Source: Bugulina stolonifera
Lineage: Eukaryota; Bryozoa; Gymnolaemata; Cheilostomatida; Bugulidae
NCBI GenBank assembly: GCA_935421135.1
Contig: OW285192.1
Coordinates: forward strand, 2,833,501 to 2,897,500
Reading direction: 5' to 3'
DNA length: 64,000 nt
Made by a program: the position numbers and the translations under genes
In this document: one piece after another, positions 1-12,525 of the stretch
Numbering within the stretch: the first letter of the stretch is position 1
Layout: the number at the start of each line of letters is the position of its first letter
The notes under the pieces: generated by a model
The model's database searches: none
What the model saw: the letters and a program-made list of their open reading frames with translations, nothing else
Told to the model about the DNA's origin: nothing

Positions 1-86
1 GAAGGCGTGAAGGCAGTGACTATGCTAACGGGCAACCTTTTGAAGCAGTTGCTTTATTTAGTATTAAGCGGGTCCCTTTTGGGGAG

Positions 87-128
87 GTGGGTTGAACTTG
101 GAAGTACTGTAATTCCAAGTCAACCCAT
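87..128. other. Monomer stem-loop 1 (recurs in every monomer)
   Basis: The left arm at 89-103 (GGGTTGAACTTGGAA) pairs with the right arm at 113-126 (TTCCAAGTCAACCC), with one bulged A and a 9-base loop (GTACTGTAA). T88-A127 and a G87-T128 wobble extend it outward. It lies at monomer offset about +80 and is present at the same place in all units. Just upstream, TCCC(C)TTT(T)GGGGA can form a second small hairpin. Recurrent differences between monomers fall mainly in the loop or its closing pair (offset about 103-107), while the arms are nearly constant. Exceptions are 35311 and 42663 (GTGAGTTG) and 55157 and 59566 (AAGGCAACCC), each of which breaks a pair. Whether it acts as DNA cruciform or in RNA is unknown. 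Confidence 0.85.
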
Positions 129-368
129 GGGAGAGCCGAAGAACGTCGGTGCCAATCTAACTTCTGTACTCTCCCAGGTGTCAACAATCAGTATATAGAT
201 GTCATACTGACAAATAATTGTGTCAAGAATCTGATATCATACTGATGTGACTGGTAGACCTAAGAAAAATGATGACATCATCTAGGGAAATGCAAGACCA
301 TTTCGAATGGGTGCAACATGACATAATATTTGACGTAAATGCCACTCAGATGGCTGCTGACAACTCAG

Positions 369-385
369 GGTACTGTGGAAGTACC
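369..385. other. Monomer stem-loop 2 (recurs in every monomer)
   Basis: GGTACT, loop GTGGA, AGTACC forms a perfect 6-bp stem with a 5-base loop. It shares the string GGAAGTAC with the loop side of stem-loop 1. In many dimer-type monomers of block C the right arm is AATACC, which breaks one pair. The left arm of this hairpin is also the start point of the 113-bp sub-repeats at the array edge. Confidence 0.7.
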
Positions 386-3300
386 TAACCTTCACTTATA
401 AGCTAGAATTAAACCATGACATTGAAAACTGCAGTTTCACAGCTGCCAACCACCGGCTGTAAAATTCTCAACAAATTTCAGGAAGCGACAAAAAGTTCGC
501 CAAAATTTAAAATGGAGTAGAATCGTCTGCCGCTATATGGATCACATCACAAGCACAATGTAACATGATTATCAATGTGATGGCAGAGAGAAAAGGTGCA
601 TGAACATTGATGGCTTGCTGCCGGCTCAATCTATTTTAGCGGCTGATTGGTAATATGATTTCTATTTGAATAACTACCACTTACCGAGTAACCAGGGCAA
701 CGATAGTATTCGTAATCCAGCACCATAGATTAGGTGAAGGCGTGAAGGCAGTGACTATGCTAACAGGAAACCTTTTGAAGCAGTTGCTTTATTTAGTATT
801 AAGCGGGTCCCCTTTGGGGAGGTGGGTTGAACTTGGAAGTACTGTAATTCCAAGTCAACCCATGGGAGAGCCGAAGAACGGCGGTGCCAATCTAACTTCT
901 GTACTCTCCCAGGTGTCAACAATCAGTATATAGATGTCACACTGACAAATAATTGTGTCAAGAATCTGATATCATACTGATGTGACTGATAGACCTAAGA
1001 GAAATGATGACATCATCTAGGGAAATGCAAGACCATTTCGAATGGGTGCAACATGACATAATATTTGACGTAAATGCCACTCAGATGGCTGCTGACAACT
1101 CAGGGTACTGTGGAAGTACCTAACCTTCACTTATAAGCTGGAATTAAACCATGACATTGAAATCTGCACTTTCAGAGTTGCCAACCAATGCCTTTAAAAT
1201 TCTCACCAAATTTCAGGAAGCGACAAAAAGTTCGCCAAAATTTAAAATGGAGTAGAGTCGTCTGCCGCTATTTGGATCACATCACAAGCACAACTTAACA
1301 TGATTATCAATGTGATGGCAGAGAGAAAAGGTGTATGAACATTGATGGCTTGCTGCCGGCTCAATCTATTTTAGCGGCTCATTGGTAAAATGATTTCTAT
1401 TTGAATAACTACCACTTACCGAGTAACCAGGGCAACGATAGTATACGTAATCCAGCACCACAGATTAGGTGAAGGCGTGAAGGCAGTGACTATGCTAACA
1501 GGAAACCTTTTGAAGCAGTTGGTTTATTTAGTATTAAGCGGGTCCCCTTTGGGGAGGTGGGTTGAACTTGGAAGTACTGTAATTCCAAGTCAACCCATGG
1601 GAGAGCCGAAGAACGGCGGTGCCAATCTAACTTCTGTACTCTCCCAGGTGTCAACAATCAGCATATAGATGTCATACTGACAAATAATTGTGTCAAGAAT
1701 CTGATATCATACCGATGTGACTGATTGACCTAAGAAAAATGATGACATCATCTAGGGAATTGCAAGACCATTTCGAATGGGTGCAACATGACATAATATT
1801 TGACGTAAATGCCACTCAGATGGCTGCTGACAACTCAGGGTACTGTGGAAGTACCTAACCTTCACTTATAACCTGGAATTAAACCATGACATTGAAAACT
1901 GCAGTTTCACAGCTGCCAACCACCGGCTGTAAAATTCTCAACAAATTTCAGGAAGCGACAAAAAGTTCGCCAAAATTTAAAATGGAGTAGAGTCGTCTGC
2001 CGCTATTTGGATCACATCACAAGCACAATGTAACATGATTATCAATGTGATGGCAGAGAGAAAAGGTGCATGAACATTGATGGCTTGCTGCCGGCTCAAT
2101 CTAGTTTAGCAGCTCATTGGTAAAATGATTTCTATTTGAATAACTACCACTTACCGAGTAACCAGGGCAACGATAGTATACGTAATCCAGCACCATAGAT
2201 TAGGTGAAGGCGTGAAGGCAGTGACTATGCTAACAGGAAACCTTTTGAAGCAGTTGCTTTATCTAGTATCAAGCGGGTCCCCTTTGGGGAGGTGGGTTGA
2301 ACTTGGAAGTACTGTAAATCCAAGTCAACCCATGGGAGAGCCGAAGAACGGCGGTGCCAATCTAACTTCTGTACTCTCCCAGGTGTCAACAATCAGTATA
2401 TAGATGTCACACTGACAAATAATTGTGTCAAGAATCTGATATCATACTGATGTGACTGATAGACCTAAGAGAAATGATGACATCATCTAGGGAAATGCAA
2501 GACCATTTCGAATGGGTGCAACATGACATAATATTTGACGTAAATGCCACTCAGATGGCTGCTGACAACTCAGGGTACTGTGGAAGTACCTAACCTTCAC
2601 TTATAAGCTGGAATTAAACCATGACATTGAAATCTGCACTTTCAGAGTTGCCAACGAATGCCTTTAAAATTCTCACCAAATTTCAGGAAGCGACAAAAAG
2701 TTCGCCAATATTTAAAATGGAGTAGAGCCGTCTGCCGCTATATGGATCACATCACAAGCACAATGTAACATGATTATCAATGTGATGGCAGAGAGAAAAG
2801 GTGCATGAACATTGATGGCTTGCTGCCGGCTCAATCTATTTTAGCGGCTCATTGGTAAAATGATTTCTATTTGAATAACTACCACTTACCGAGTAATCAG
2901 GGCAACGATAGTATACGTAATCCAGCACCATAGATTAGGTGAAGGCGTGAAGGCAGTGACTATGCTAACAGGCAACCTTTTGAAGCAGTTGCTTTATTTA
3001 GTATTAAGCGGGTCCCTTTTGGGGAGGTGGGTTGAACTTGGAAGTACTGTAATTCCAAGTCAACCCATGGGAGAGCCGAAGAACGGCGGTGCCAATCTAA
3101 CTTCTGTACTCTACCAGGTGTCAACAATCAGTATATAGATGTCACACTGACAAATTATTGTGTCAAGAATCTGATATCATACTGATGTGACTGATAGACC
3201 TAAGAAAAATGATGACATCATCTAGGGAAATGCAAGACCATTTCGAATGGGTGCAACATGACATAATATTTGACGTAAATGCCACTCAGATGGCTGCTGA

Positions 3301-6300
3301 CAACTCAGGGTACTGTGGAAGTACCTAACCTTCACTTATAAGCTGGAATTAAACCATGACATTGAAATCTGCACTTTCAGAGTTGCCAACCAATGCCTTT
3401 AAAATTCTCACCAAATTTCAGGAAGCGACAAAAAGTTCGCCAAAATTTAAAATGGAGTAGAGTCGTCTTCCGCTATATGGATCACATCACAAGCACAATG
3501 TAACATGATTATCAATGTGATGGCAGAGAGAAAAGGTGCATGAACATTGATGGCTTGCTGCCGGCTCAATCTATTTTAGCGACTCATTGGTAAAATGATT
3601 TCTATTTGAATAACTACCACTTACCGAGTAACCAGGGCAACGATAGTATACGTAATCCAGCACCATAGATTAGGTGAAGGCGTGAAGGCAGTGACTATGC
3701 TAACGGGCAACCTTTTGAAGCAGTTGCTTTATTTAGTATTAAGCGGGTCCCTTTTGGGGAGGTGGGTTGAACTTGGAAGTACTGTAATTCCAAGTCAACC
3801 CATGGGAGAGCCGAAGAACGGCGGTGCCAATCTAACTTCTGTACTCTCCCAGGTGTCAACAATCAGTATATAGATGTCATACTGACAAATAATTGTGTCA
3901 AGAATCTGATATCATACTGATGTGACTGGTAGACCTAAGAAAAATGATGACATCATCTAGGGAAATGCAAGACCATTTCGAATGGGTGCAACATGACATA
4001 ATATTTGACGTAAATGCCACTCAGATGGCTGCTGACAACTCAGGGTACTGTGGAAGTACCTAACCTTCACTTATAAGCTAGAATTAAACCATGACATTGA
4101 AAACTGCAGTTTCACAGCTGCCAACCACCGGCTGTAAAATTCTCAACAAATTTCAGGAAGCGACAAAAAGTTCGCCAAAATTTAAAATGGAGTAGAATCG
4201 TCTGCCGCTATATGGATCACATCACAAGCACAATGTAACATGATTATCAATGTGATGGCAGAGAGAAAAGGTGCATGAACATTGATGGCTTGCTGCCGGC
4301 TCAATCTATTTTAGCGGCTGATTGGTAATATGATTTCTATTTGAATAACTACCACTTACCGAGTAACCAGGGCAACGATAGTATTCGTAATCCAGCACCA
4401 TAGATTAGGTGAAGGCGTGAAGGCAGTGACTATGCTAACAGGAAACCTTTTGAAGCAGTTGCTTTATTTAGTATTAAGCGGGTCCCCTTTGGGGAGGTGG
4501 GTTGAACTTGGAAGTACTGTAATTCCAAGTCAACCCATGGGAGAGCCGAAGAACGGCGGTGCCAATCTAACTTCTGTACTCTCCCAGGTGTCAACAATCA
4601 GTATATAGATGTCACACTGACAAATAATTGTGTCAAGAATCTGATATCATACTGATGTGACTGATAGACCTAAGAGAAATGATGACATCATCTAGGGAAA
4701 TGCAAGACCATTTCGAATGGGTGCAACATGACATAATATTTGACGTAAATGCCACTCAGATGGCTGCTGACAACTCAGGGTACTGTGGAAGTACCTAACC
4801 TTCACTTATAAGCTGGAATTAAACCATGACATTGAAATCTGCACTTTCAGAGTTGCCAACCAATGCCTTTAAAATTCTCACCAAATTTCAGGAAGCGACA
4901 AAAAGTTCGCCAAAATTTAAAATGGAGTAGAGTCGTCTGCCGCTATTTGGATCACATCACAAGCACAACTTAACATGATTATCAATGTGATGGCAGAGAG
5001 AAAAGGTGCATGAACATTGATGGCTTGCTGCCGGCTCAATCTATTTTAGCGGCTCATTGGTAAAATGATTTCTATTTGAATAACTACCACTTACCGAGTA
5101 ACCAGGGCAACGATAGTATACGTAATCCAGCACCACAGATTAGGTGAAGGCGTGAAGGCAGTGACTATGCTAACAGGAAACCTTTTGAAGCAGTTGGTTT
5201 ATTTAGTATTAAGCGGGTCCCCTTTGGGGAGGTGGGTTGAACTTGGAAGTACTGTAATTCCAAGTCAACCCATGGGAGAGCCGAAGAACGGCGGTGCCAA
5301 TCTAACTTCTGTACTCTCCCAGGTGTCAACAATCAGCATATAGATGTCATACTGACAAATAATCGTGTCAAGAATCTGATATCATACCGATGTGACTGAT
5401 TGACCTAAGAAAAATGATGACATCATCTAGGGAATTGCAAGACCATTTCGAATGGGTGCAACATGACATAATATTTGACGTAAATGCCACTCAGATGGCT
5501 GCTGACAACTCAGGGTACTGTGGAAGTACCTAACCTTCACTTATAACCTGGAATTAAACCATGACATTGAAAACTGCAGTTTCACAGCTGCCAACCACCG
5601 GCTGTAAAATTCTCAACAAATTTCAGGAAGCGACAAAAGGTTCGCCAAAATTTAAAATGGAGTAGAGTCGTCTGCCGCTATTTGGATCACATCACAAGCA
5701 CAATGTAACATGATTATCAATGTGATGGCAGAGAGAAAAGGTGCATGAACATTGATGGCTTGCTGCCGGCTCAATCTAGTTTAGCAGCTCATTGGTAAAA
5801 TGATTTCTATTTGAATAACTACCACTTACCGAGTAACCAGGGCAACGATAGTATACGTAATCCAGCACCATAGATTAGGTGAAGGCGTGAAGGCAGTGAC
5901 TATGCTAACAGGAAACCTTTTGAAGCAGTTGCTTTATCTAGTATCAAGCGGGTCCCCTTTGGGGAGGTGGGTTGAACTTGGAAGTACTGTAAATCCAAGT
6001 CAACCCATGGGAGAGCCGAAGAACGGCGGTGCCAATCTAACTTCTGTACTCTCCCAGGTGTCAACAATCAGTATATAGATGTCACACTGACAAATAATTG
6101 TGTCAAGAATCTGATATCATACTGATGTGACTGATAGACCTAAGAGAAATGATGACATCATCTAGGGAAATGCAAGACCATTTCGAATGGGTGCAACATG
6201 ACATAATATTTGACGTAAATGCCACTCAGATGGCTGCTGACAACTCAGGGTACTGTGGAAGTACCTAACCTTCACTTATAAGCTGGAATTAAACCATGAC

Positions 6301-8818
6301 ATTGAAATCTGCACTTTCAGAGTTGCCAACGAATGCCTTTAAAATTCTCACCAAATTTCAGGAAGCGACAAAAAGTTCGCCAAAATTTAAAATGGAGTAG
6401 AGTCGTCTGCCGCTATATGGATCACATCACAAGCACAATGTAACATGATTATCAATGTGATGGCAGAGAGAAAAGGTGCATGAACATTGATGGCTTGCTG
6501 CCGGCTCAATCTATTTTAGCGGCTCATTGGTAAAATGATTTCTATTTGAATAACTACCACTTACCGAGTAATCAGGGCAACGATAGTATACGTAATCCAG
6601 CACCATAGATTAGGTGAAGGCGTGAAGGCAGTGACTATGCTAACAGGCAACCTTTTGAAGCAGTTGCTTTATTTAGTATTAAGCGGGTCCCTTTTGGGGA
6701 GGTGGGTTGAACTTGGAAGTACTGTAATTCCAAGTCAACCCATGGGAGAGCCGAAGAACGGCGGTGCCAATCTAACTTCTGTACTCTACCAGGTGTCAAC
6801 AATCAGTATATAGATGTCACACTGACAAATGATTGTGTCAAGAATCTGATATCATACTGATGTGACTGATAGACCTAAGAAAAATGATGACATCATCTAG
6901 GGAAATGCAAGACCATTTCGAATGGGTGCAACATGACATAATATTTGACGTAAATGCCACTCAGATGGCTGCTGACAACTCAGGGTACTGTGGAAGTACC
7001 TAACCTTCACTTATAAGCTGGAATTAAACCATGACATTGAAATCTGCACTTTCAGAGTTGCCAACCAATGCCTTTAAAATTCTCACCAAATTTCAGGAAG
7101 CGACAAAAAGTTCGCCAAAATTTAAAATGGAGTAGAGTCGTCTGCCGCTATATGGATCACATCACAAGCACAATGTAACATGATTATCAATGTGATGGCA
7201 GAGAGAAAAGGTGCATGAACATTGATGGCTTGCTGCCGGCTCAATCTATTTTAGCGACTCATTGGTAAAATGATTTCTATTAGAATAACTACCACTTACC
7301 GAGTAACCAGGGCAACGATCGTATACGTTATCCAGCACCATAGATTAGGTGAAGGCGTGAAGGCAGTGACTATGCTAACGGGCAACCTTTTGAAGCAGTT
7401 GCTTTATTTAGTATTAAGCGGGTCCCTTTTGGGGAGGTGGGTTGAACTTGGAAGTACTGTAATTCCAAGTCAACCCATGGGAGAGCCGAAGAACGGCGGT
7501 GCCAATCTAACTTCTGTACTCTCCCAGGTGTCAACAATCAGTATATAGATGTCATACTGACAAATAATTGTGTCAAGAATCTGATATCATACTGATGTGA
7601 CTGGTAGACCTAAGAAAAATGATGACATCATCTAGGGAAATGCAAGACCATTTCGAATGGGTGCAACATGACATAATATTTGACGTAAATGCCACTCAGA
7701 TGGCTGCTGACAGCTCAGGGTACTGTGGAAGTACCTAACCTTCACTTATAAGCTAGAATTAAACCATGACATTGAAAACTGCAGTTTCACAGCTGCCAAC
7801 CACCGGCTGTAAAATTCTCAACAAATTTCAGGAAGCGACGAAAAGTTCGCCAAAATTTAAAATGGAGAAGAATCGTCTGCCGCTATATGGATCACATCAC
7901 AAGCACAATGTAACATGATTATCAATGTGATGGCAGAGAGAAAAGGTGCATGAACATTGATGGCTTGCTGCCGGCTCAATCTATTTTAGCGGCTGATTGG
8001 TAATATGATTTCTATTTGAATAACTACCACTTACCGAGTAACCAGGGCAACGATAGTATTCGTAATCCAGCACCATAGATTAGGTGAAGGCGTGAAGGCT
8101 GTGACTATGCTAACAGGAAACCTTTTGAAGCAGTTGCTTTATTTAGTATTAACCGGGTCCCCTTTGGGGAGGTGGGTTGAACTTGGAAGTACTGCAAATC
8201 CAAGTCAACCCATGGGAGAGCCGAAGAACGGCGGTGCCAATCTAACTTCTGTACTCTACCAGGTGTCAACAATCAGTATATAGATGTCACACTGACAAAT
8301 GATTGTGTCAAGAATCTGATATCATACTGATGTGACTGATAGACCTAAGAAAAATGATGACATCATCTAGGGAAATGCAAGACCATTTCGAATGGGTGCA
8401 ACATGACATAATATTTGACGTAAATGCCACTCAGATGGCTGCTGACAACTCAGGGTACTGTGGAAGTACCTAACCTTCACTTATAAGCTGGAATTAAACC
8501 ATGACATTGAAATCTACACTTTCAGAGTTGCCAACCAATGCCTTTAAAATTCTCACCAAATTTCAGGAAGCGACAAAAAGTTCGCCAAAATTTAAAATGG
8601 AGTAGAGTCGTCTGCCGCTATATGGATCACATCACAAGCACAATGTAACATGATTATCAATGTGATGGCAGAGAGAAAAGGTGCATGAACATTGATGGCT
8701 TGCTGCCGGCTCAATCTATTTTAGCGGCTCATTGGTAAAATGATGTCTATTTGAATAACTACCACTTACCGAGTAACCAGGGCAACGATAGTATACGTAA
8801 TCCAGCACCATAGATTAG

Positions 8819-8842
8819 GTGAAGGCGTGAAGGCGTGAAGGC
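8819..8842 (+). repeat. Expanded GTGAAGGC octamer (three copies)
   Basis: Ordinary monomers carry two adjacent copies of GTGAAGGC just before the AGTGACTATG stretch. Here there are three, which makes the preceding monomer interval 743 bp instead of 735. The same expansion is seen at 12502 and 18389. Slippage or unequal crossover inside the octamer is the simple explanation. Confidence 0.95.
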
Positions 8843-11800
8843 AGTGACTATGCTAACGGGCAACCTTTTGAAGCAGTTGCTTTATTCAGTATTAAGCGGG
8901 TCCCTTTTGGGGAGGTGGGTTGAACTTGGAAGTACTGTAATTCCAAGTCAACCCATGGGAGAGCCGAAGAACGGCGGTGCCAATCTAACTTCTGTACTCT
9001 CCCAGGTGTCAACAATCAGTATATAGATGTCATACTGACAAATAATTGTGTCAAGAATCTGATATCATACTGATGTGACTGGTAGACCTAAGAAAAATGA
9101 TGACATAATCTAGGGAAATGCAAGACCATTTCGAATGGGTGCAACATGACATAATATTTGACGTAAATGCCACTCAGATGGCTGCTGACAGCTCAGGGTA
9201 CTGTGGAAGTACCTAACCTTCACTTATAAGCTAGAATTAAACCATGACATTGAAAACTGCAGTTTCACAGCTGCCAACCACCGGCTGTAAAATTCTCAAC
9301 AAATTTCAGGAAGCGACAAAAAGTTCGCCAAAATTTAAAATGGAGTAGAATCGTCTGCCGCTATATGGATCACATCACAAGCACAATGTAACATGATTAT
9401 CAATGTGATGGCAGAGAGAAAAGGTGCATGAACATTGATGGCTTGCTGCCGGCTCAATCTATTTTAGCGGCTGATTGGTAATATGATTTCTATTTGAATA
9501 ACTACCACTTACCGAGTAACCAGGGCAACGATAGTATTCGTAATCCAGCACCATAGATTAGGTGAAGGCGTGAAGGCAGTGACTATGCTAACAGGAAACC
9601 TTTTGAAGCAGTTGCTTTATTTAGTATTAACCGGGTCCCCTTTGGGGAGGTGGGTTGAACTTGGAAGTACTGCAAATCCAAGTCAACCCATGGGAGAGCC
9701 GAAGAACGGCGGTGCCAATCTAACTTCTGTACTCTACCAGGTGTCAACAATCAGTATATAGATGTCACACTGACAAATGATTGTGTCAAGAATCTGATAT
9801 CATACTGATGTGACTGATAGACCTAAGAAAAATGATGACATCATCTAGGGAAATGCAAGACCATTTCGAATGGGTGCAACATGACATAATATTTGACGTA
9901 AATGCCACTCAGATGGCTGCTGACAACTCAGGGTACTGTGGAAGTACCTAACCTTCACTTATAAGCTGGAATTAAACCATGACATTGAAAACTGCAGTTT
10001 CACAGCTGCCAACCACCGGCTGTAAAATTCTCAACAAATTTCAGGAAGAGACAAAAAGTTCGCCAAAATTTAAAATGGAGTAGAGTCGTCTGCCGCTATT
10101 TGGATCACATCACAAGCACAATGTAACATGATTATCAATGTGATGGCAGAGAGAAAAGGTGCATGAACATTGATGGCTTGCTGCCGGCTCAATCTATTTT
10201 AGCGGCTCATTGGTAAAATGATTTCTATTTGAATAACTACCACTTACCGAGTAACCAGGGCAACGATAGTATACGTAATCCAGCACCACAGATTAGGTGA
10301 AGGCGTGAAGGCAGTGACTATGCTAACAGGAAACCTTTTGAAGCAGTTGCTTTATTTAGTATTAAGCGGGTCCCCTTTGGGGAGGTGGGTTGAACTTGGA
10401 AGTACTGTAATTCCAAGTCAACCCATGGGAGAGCCGAAGAACGGCGGTGCCAATCTAACTTCTGTACTCTCCCAGGTGTCAACAATCAGTATATAGATGT
10501 CATACTGACAAATAATTGTGTCAAGAATCTGATATCATACCGATGTGACTGATAGACCTAAGAAAAATGATGACATCATCTAGGGAATTGCAAGACCATT
10601 TCGAATGGGTGCAACATGACATAATATTTGACGTAAATGCCACTCAGATGGCTGCTGACAACTCAGGGTACTGTGGAAGTACCTAACCTTCACTTATAAG
10701 CTGGAATTAAACCATGACATTGAAAACTGCAGTTTCACAGCTGCCAACCACCGGCTGTAAAATTCTCAACAAATTTCAGGAAGCGACAAAAAGTTCGCCA
10801 AAATTTAAAATGGAGTAGAGTCGTCTGCCGCTATTTGGATCACATCACAAGCACAATGTAACATGATTATCAATGTGATGGCAGAGAGAAAAGGTGCATG
10901 AACATTGATGGCTTGCTGCCGGCTCAATCTAGTTTAGCAGCTCATTGGTAAAATGATTTCTATTTGAATAACTACCACTTACCGAGTAACCAGGGCAACG
11001 ATAGTATACGTAATCCAGCACCATAGATTAGGTGAAGGCGTGAAGGCAGTGACTATGCTAACAGGAAACCTTTTGAAGCAGTTGCTTTATCTAGTATTAA
11101 GCGGGTCCCCTTTGGGGAGGTGGGTTGAACTTGGAAGTACTGTAAATCCAAGTCAACCCATGGGAGAGCCGAAGAACGGCGGTGCCAATCTAACTTCTGT
11201 ACTCTCCCAGGTGTCAACAATCAGTATATAGATGTCACACTGACAAATAATTGTGTCAAGAATCTGATATCATACTGATGTGACTGATAGACCTAAGAGA
11301 AATGATGACATCATCTAGGGAAATGCAAGACCATTTCGAATGGGTGCACCATGACATAATATTTGACGTAAATGCCACTCAGATGGCTGCTGACAACTCA
11401 GGGTACTGTGGAAGTACCTAACCTTCACTTATAAGCTGGAATTAAACCATGACATTGAAATCTGCACTTTCAGAGTTGCCAACCAATGCCTTTAAAATTC
11501 TCACCAAATTTCAGGAAGCGACAAAAAGTTCGCCAAAATTTAAAATGGAGTAGAGTCGTCTGCCGCTATTTGGATCACATCACAAGCACAATGTAACATG
11601 ATTATCAATGTGATGGCAGAGAGAAAAGGTGCATGAACATTGATGGCTTGCTGCCGGCTCAATCTATTTTAGCGGCTGATTGGTAATATGATTTCTATTT
11701 GAATAACTACCACTTACCGAGTAACCAGGGCAACGATAGTATTCGTAATCCAGCACCATAGATTAGGTGAAGGCGTGAAGGCTGTGACTATGCTAACAGG

Positions 11801-12501
11801 AAACCTTTTGAAGCAGTTGCTTTATTTAGTATTAACCGGGTCCCCTTTGGGGAGGTGGGTTGAACTTGGAAGTACTGCAAATCCAAGTCAACCCATGGGA
11901 GAGCCGAAGAACGGCGGTGCCAATCTAACTTCTGTACTCTACCAGGTGTCAACAATCAGTATATAGATGTCACACTGACAAATGATTGTGTCAAGAATCT
12001 GATATCATACTGATGTGACTGATAGACCTAAGAAAAATGATGACATCATCTAGGGAAATGCAAGACCATTTCGAATGGGTGCAACATGACATAATATTTG
12101 ACGTAAATGCCACTCAGATGGCTGCTGACAACTCAGGGTACTGTGGAAGTACCTAACCTTCACTTATAAGCTGGAATTAAACCATGACATTGAAATCTGC
12201 ACTTTCAGAGTTGCCAACCAATGCCTTTAAAATTCTCACCAAATTTCAGGAAGCGACAAAAAGTTCGCCAAAATTTAAAATGGAGTAGAGTCGTCTGCCG
12301 CTATATGGATCACATCACAAGCACAATGTAACATGATTATCAATGTGATGGCAGAGAGAAAAGGTGCATGAACATTGATGGCTTGCTGCCGGCTCAATCT
12401 ATTTTAGCGGCTCATTGGTAAAATGATGTCTATTTGAATAACTACCACTTACCGAGTAACCAGGGCAACGATAGTATACGTAATCCAGCACCATAGATTA
12501 G

Positions 12502-12525
12502 GTGAAGGCGTGAAGGCGTGAAGGC
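12502..12525 (+). repeat. Expanded GTGAAGGC octamer (three copies)
   Basis: This is a second occurrence of the three-copy octamer, again directly upstream of a TCCCTTTT-type monomer (start 12518). The equivalent monomer of the next 4-mer cycle (start 15458) has only two copies, so the expansion was either lost there or not copied. Confidence 0.95.

Larger units (their letters stand above)
1..8091. repeat. Satellite block A: 5-monomer higher-order repeat (3675 bp)
   Basis: Monomers start at 7, 742, 1477, 2212, 2947, 3682, 4417, 5152, 5887, 6622 and 7357. Monomers 1-5 recur as 6-10 with the same diagnostic changes at an exact 3675-bp spacing, and monomer 11 starts a third copy that breaks off. 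The markers are the TCCCTTTT form in 1/6/11, a GGTTTATTTA variant in 3/8 (1519, 5194), a CTAGTATCAAG variant in 4/9, and CTCTACC instead of CTCTCCC in 5/10. The two 5-mers differ from each other at only a few bases, for example GAACGTCGG at about 143 in monomer 1 only. Monomers inside one 5-mer differ much more. That is the definition of a higher-order repeat. Confidence 0.93.

Noticed and set aside
92..103. tRNA-like B box in GGTTGAACTTGG
   Set aside because: It departs from GGTTCGAANCC at key positions and no A box or cloverleaf could be placed upstream.
7..198. A recurrent 63-codon frame in about 76 of 82 monomers (58 codons from its ATG)
   Set aside because: It starts with GTG in a eukaryote and its persistence is expected from homogenisation. 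Amino-acid-changing differences (L/P, I/N/S, V/A, S/Y, G/V, S/T) outnumber synonymous ones, and frames are broken by stops or indels at 16193, 34575, 35311, 40456, 41927 and 42663. No family was recognised. The longer versions at 7270, 46295, 52910 and 57319 arise only from point changes upstream.
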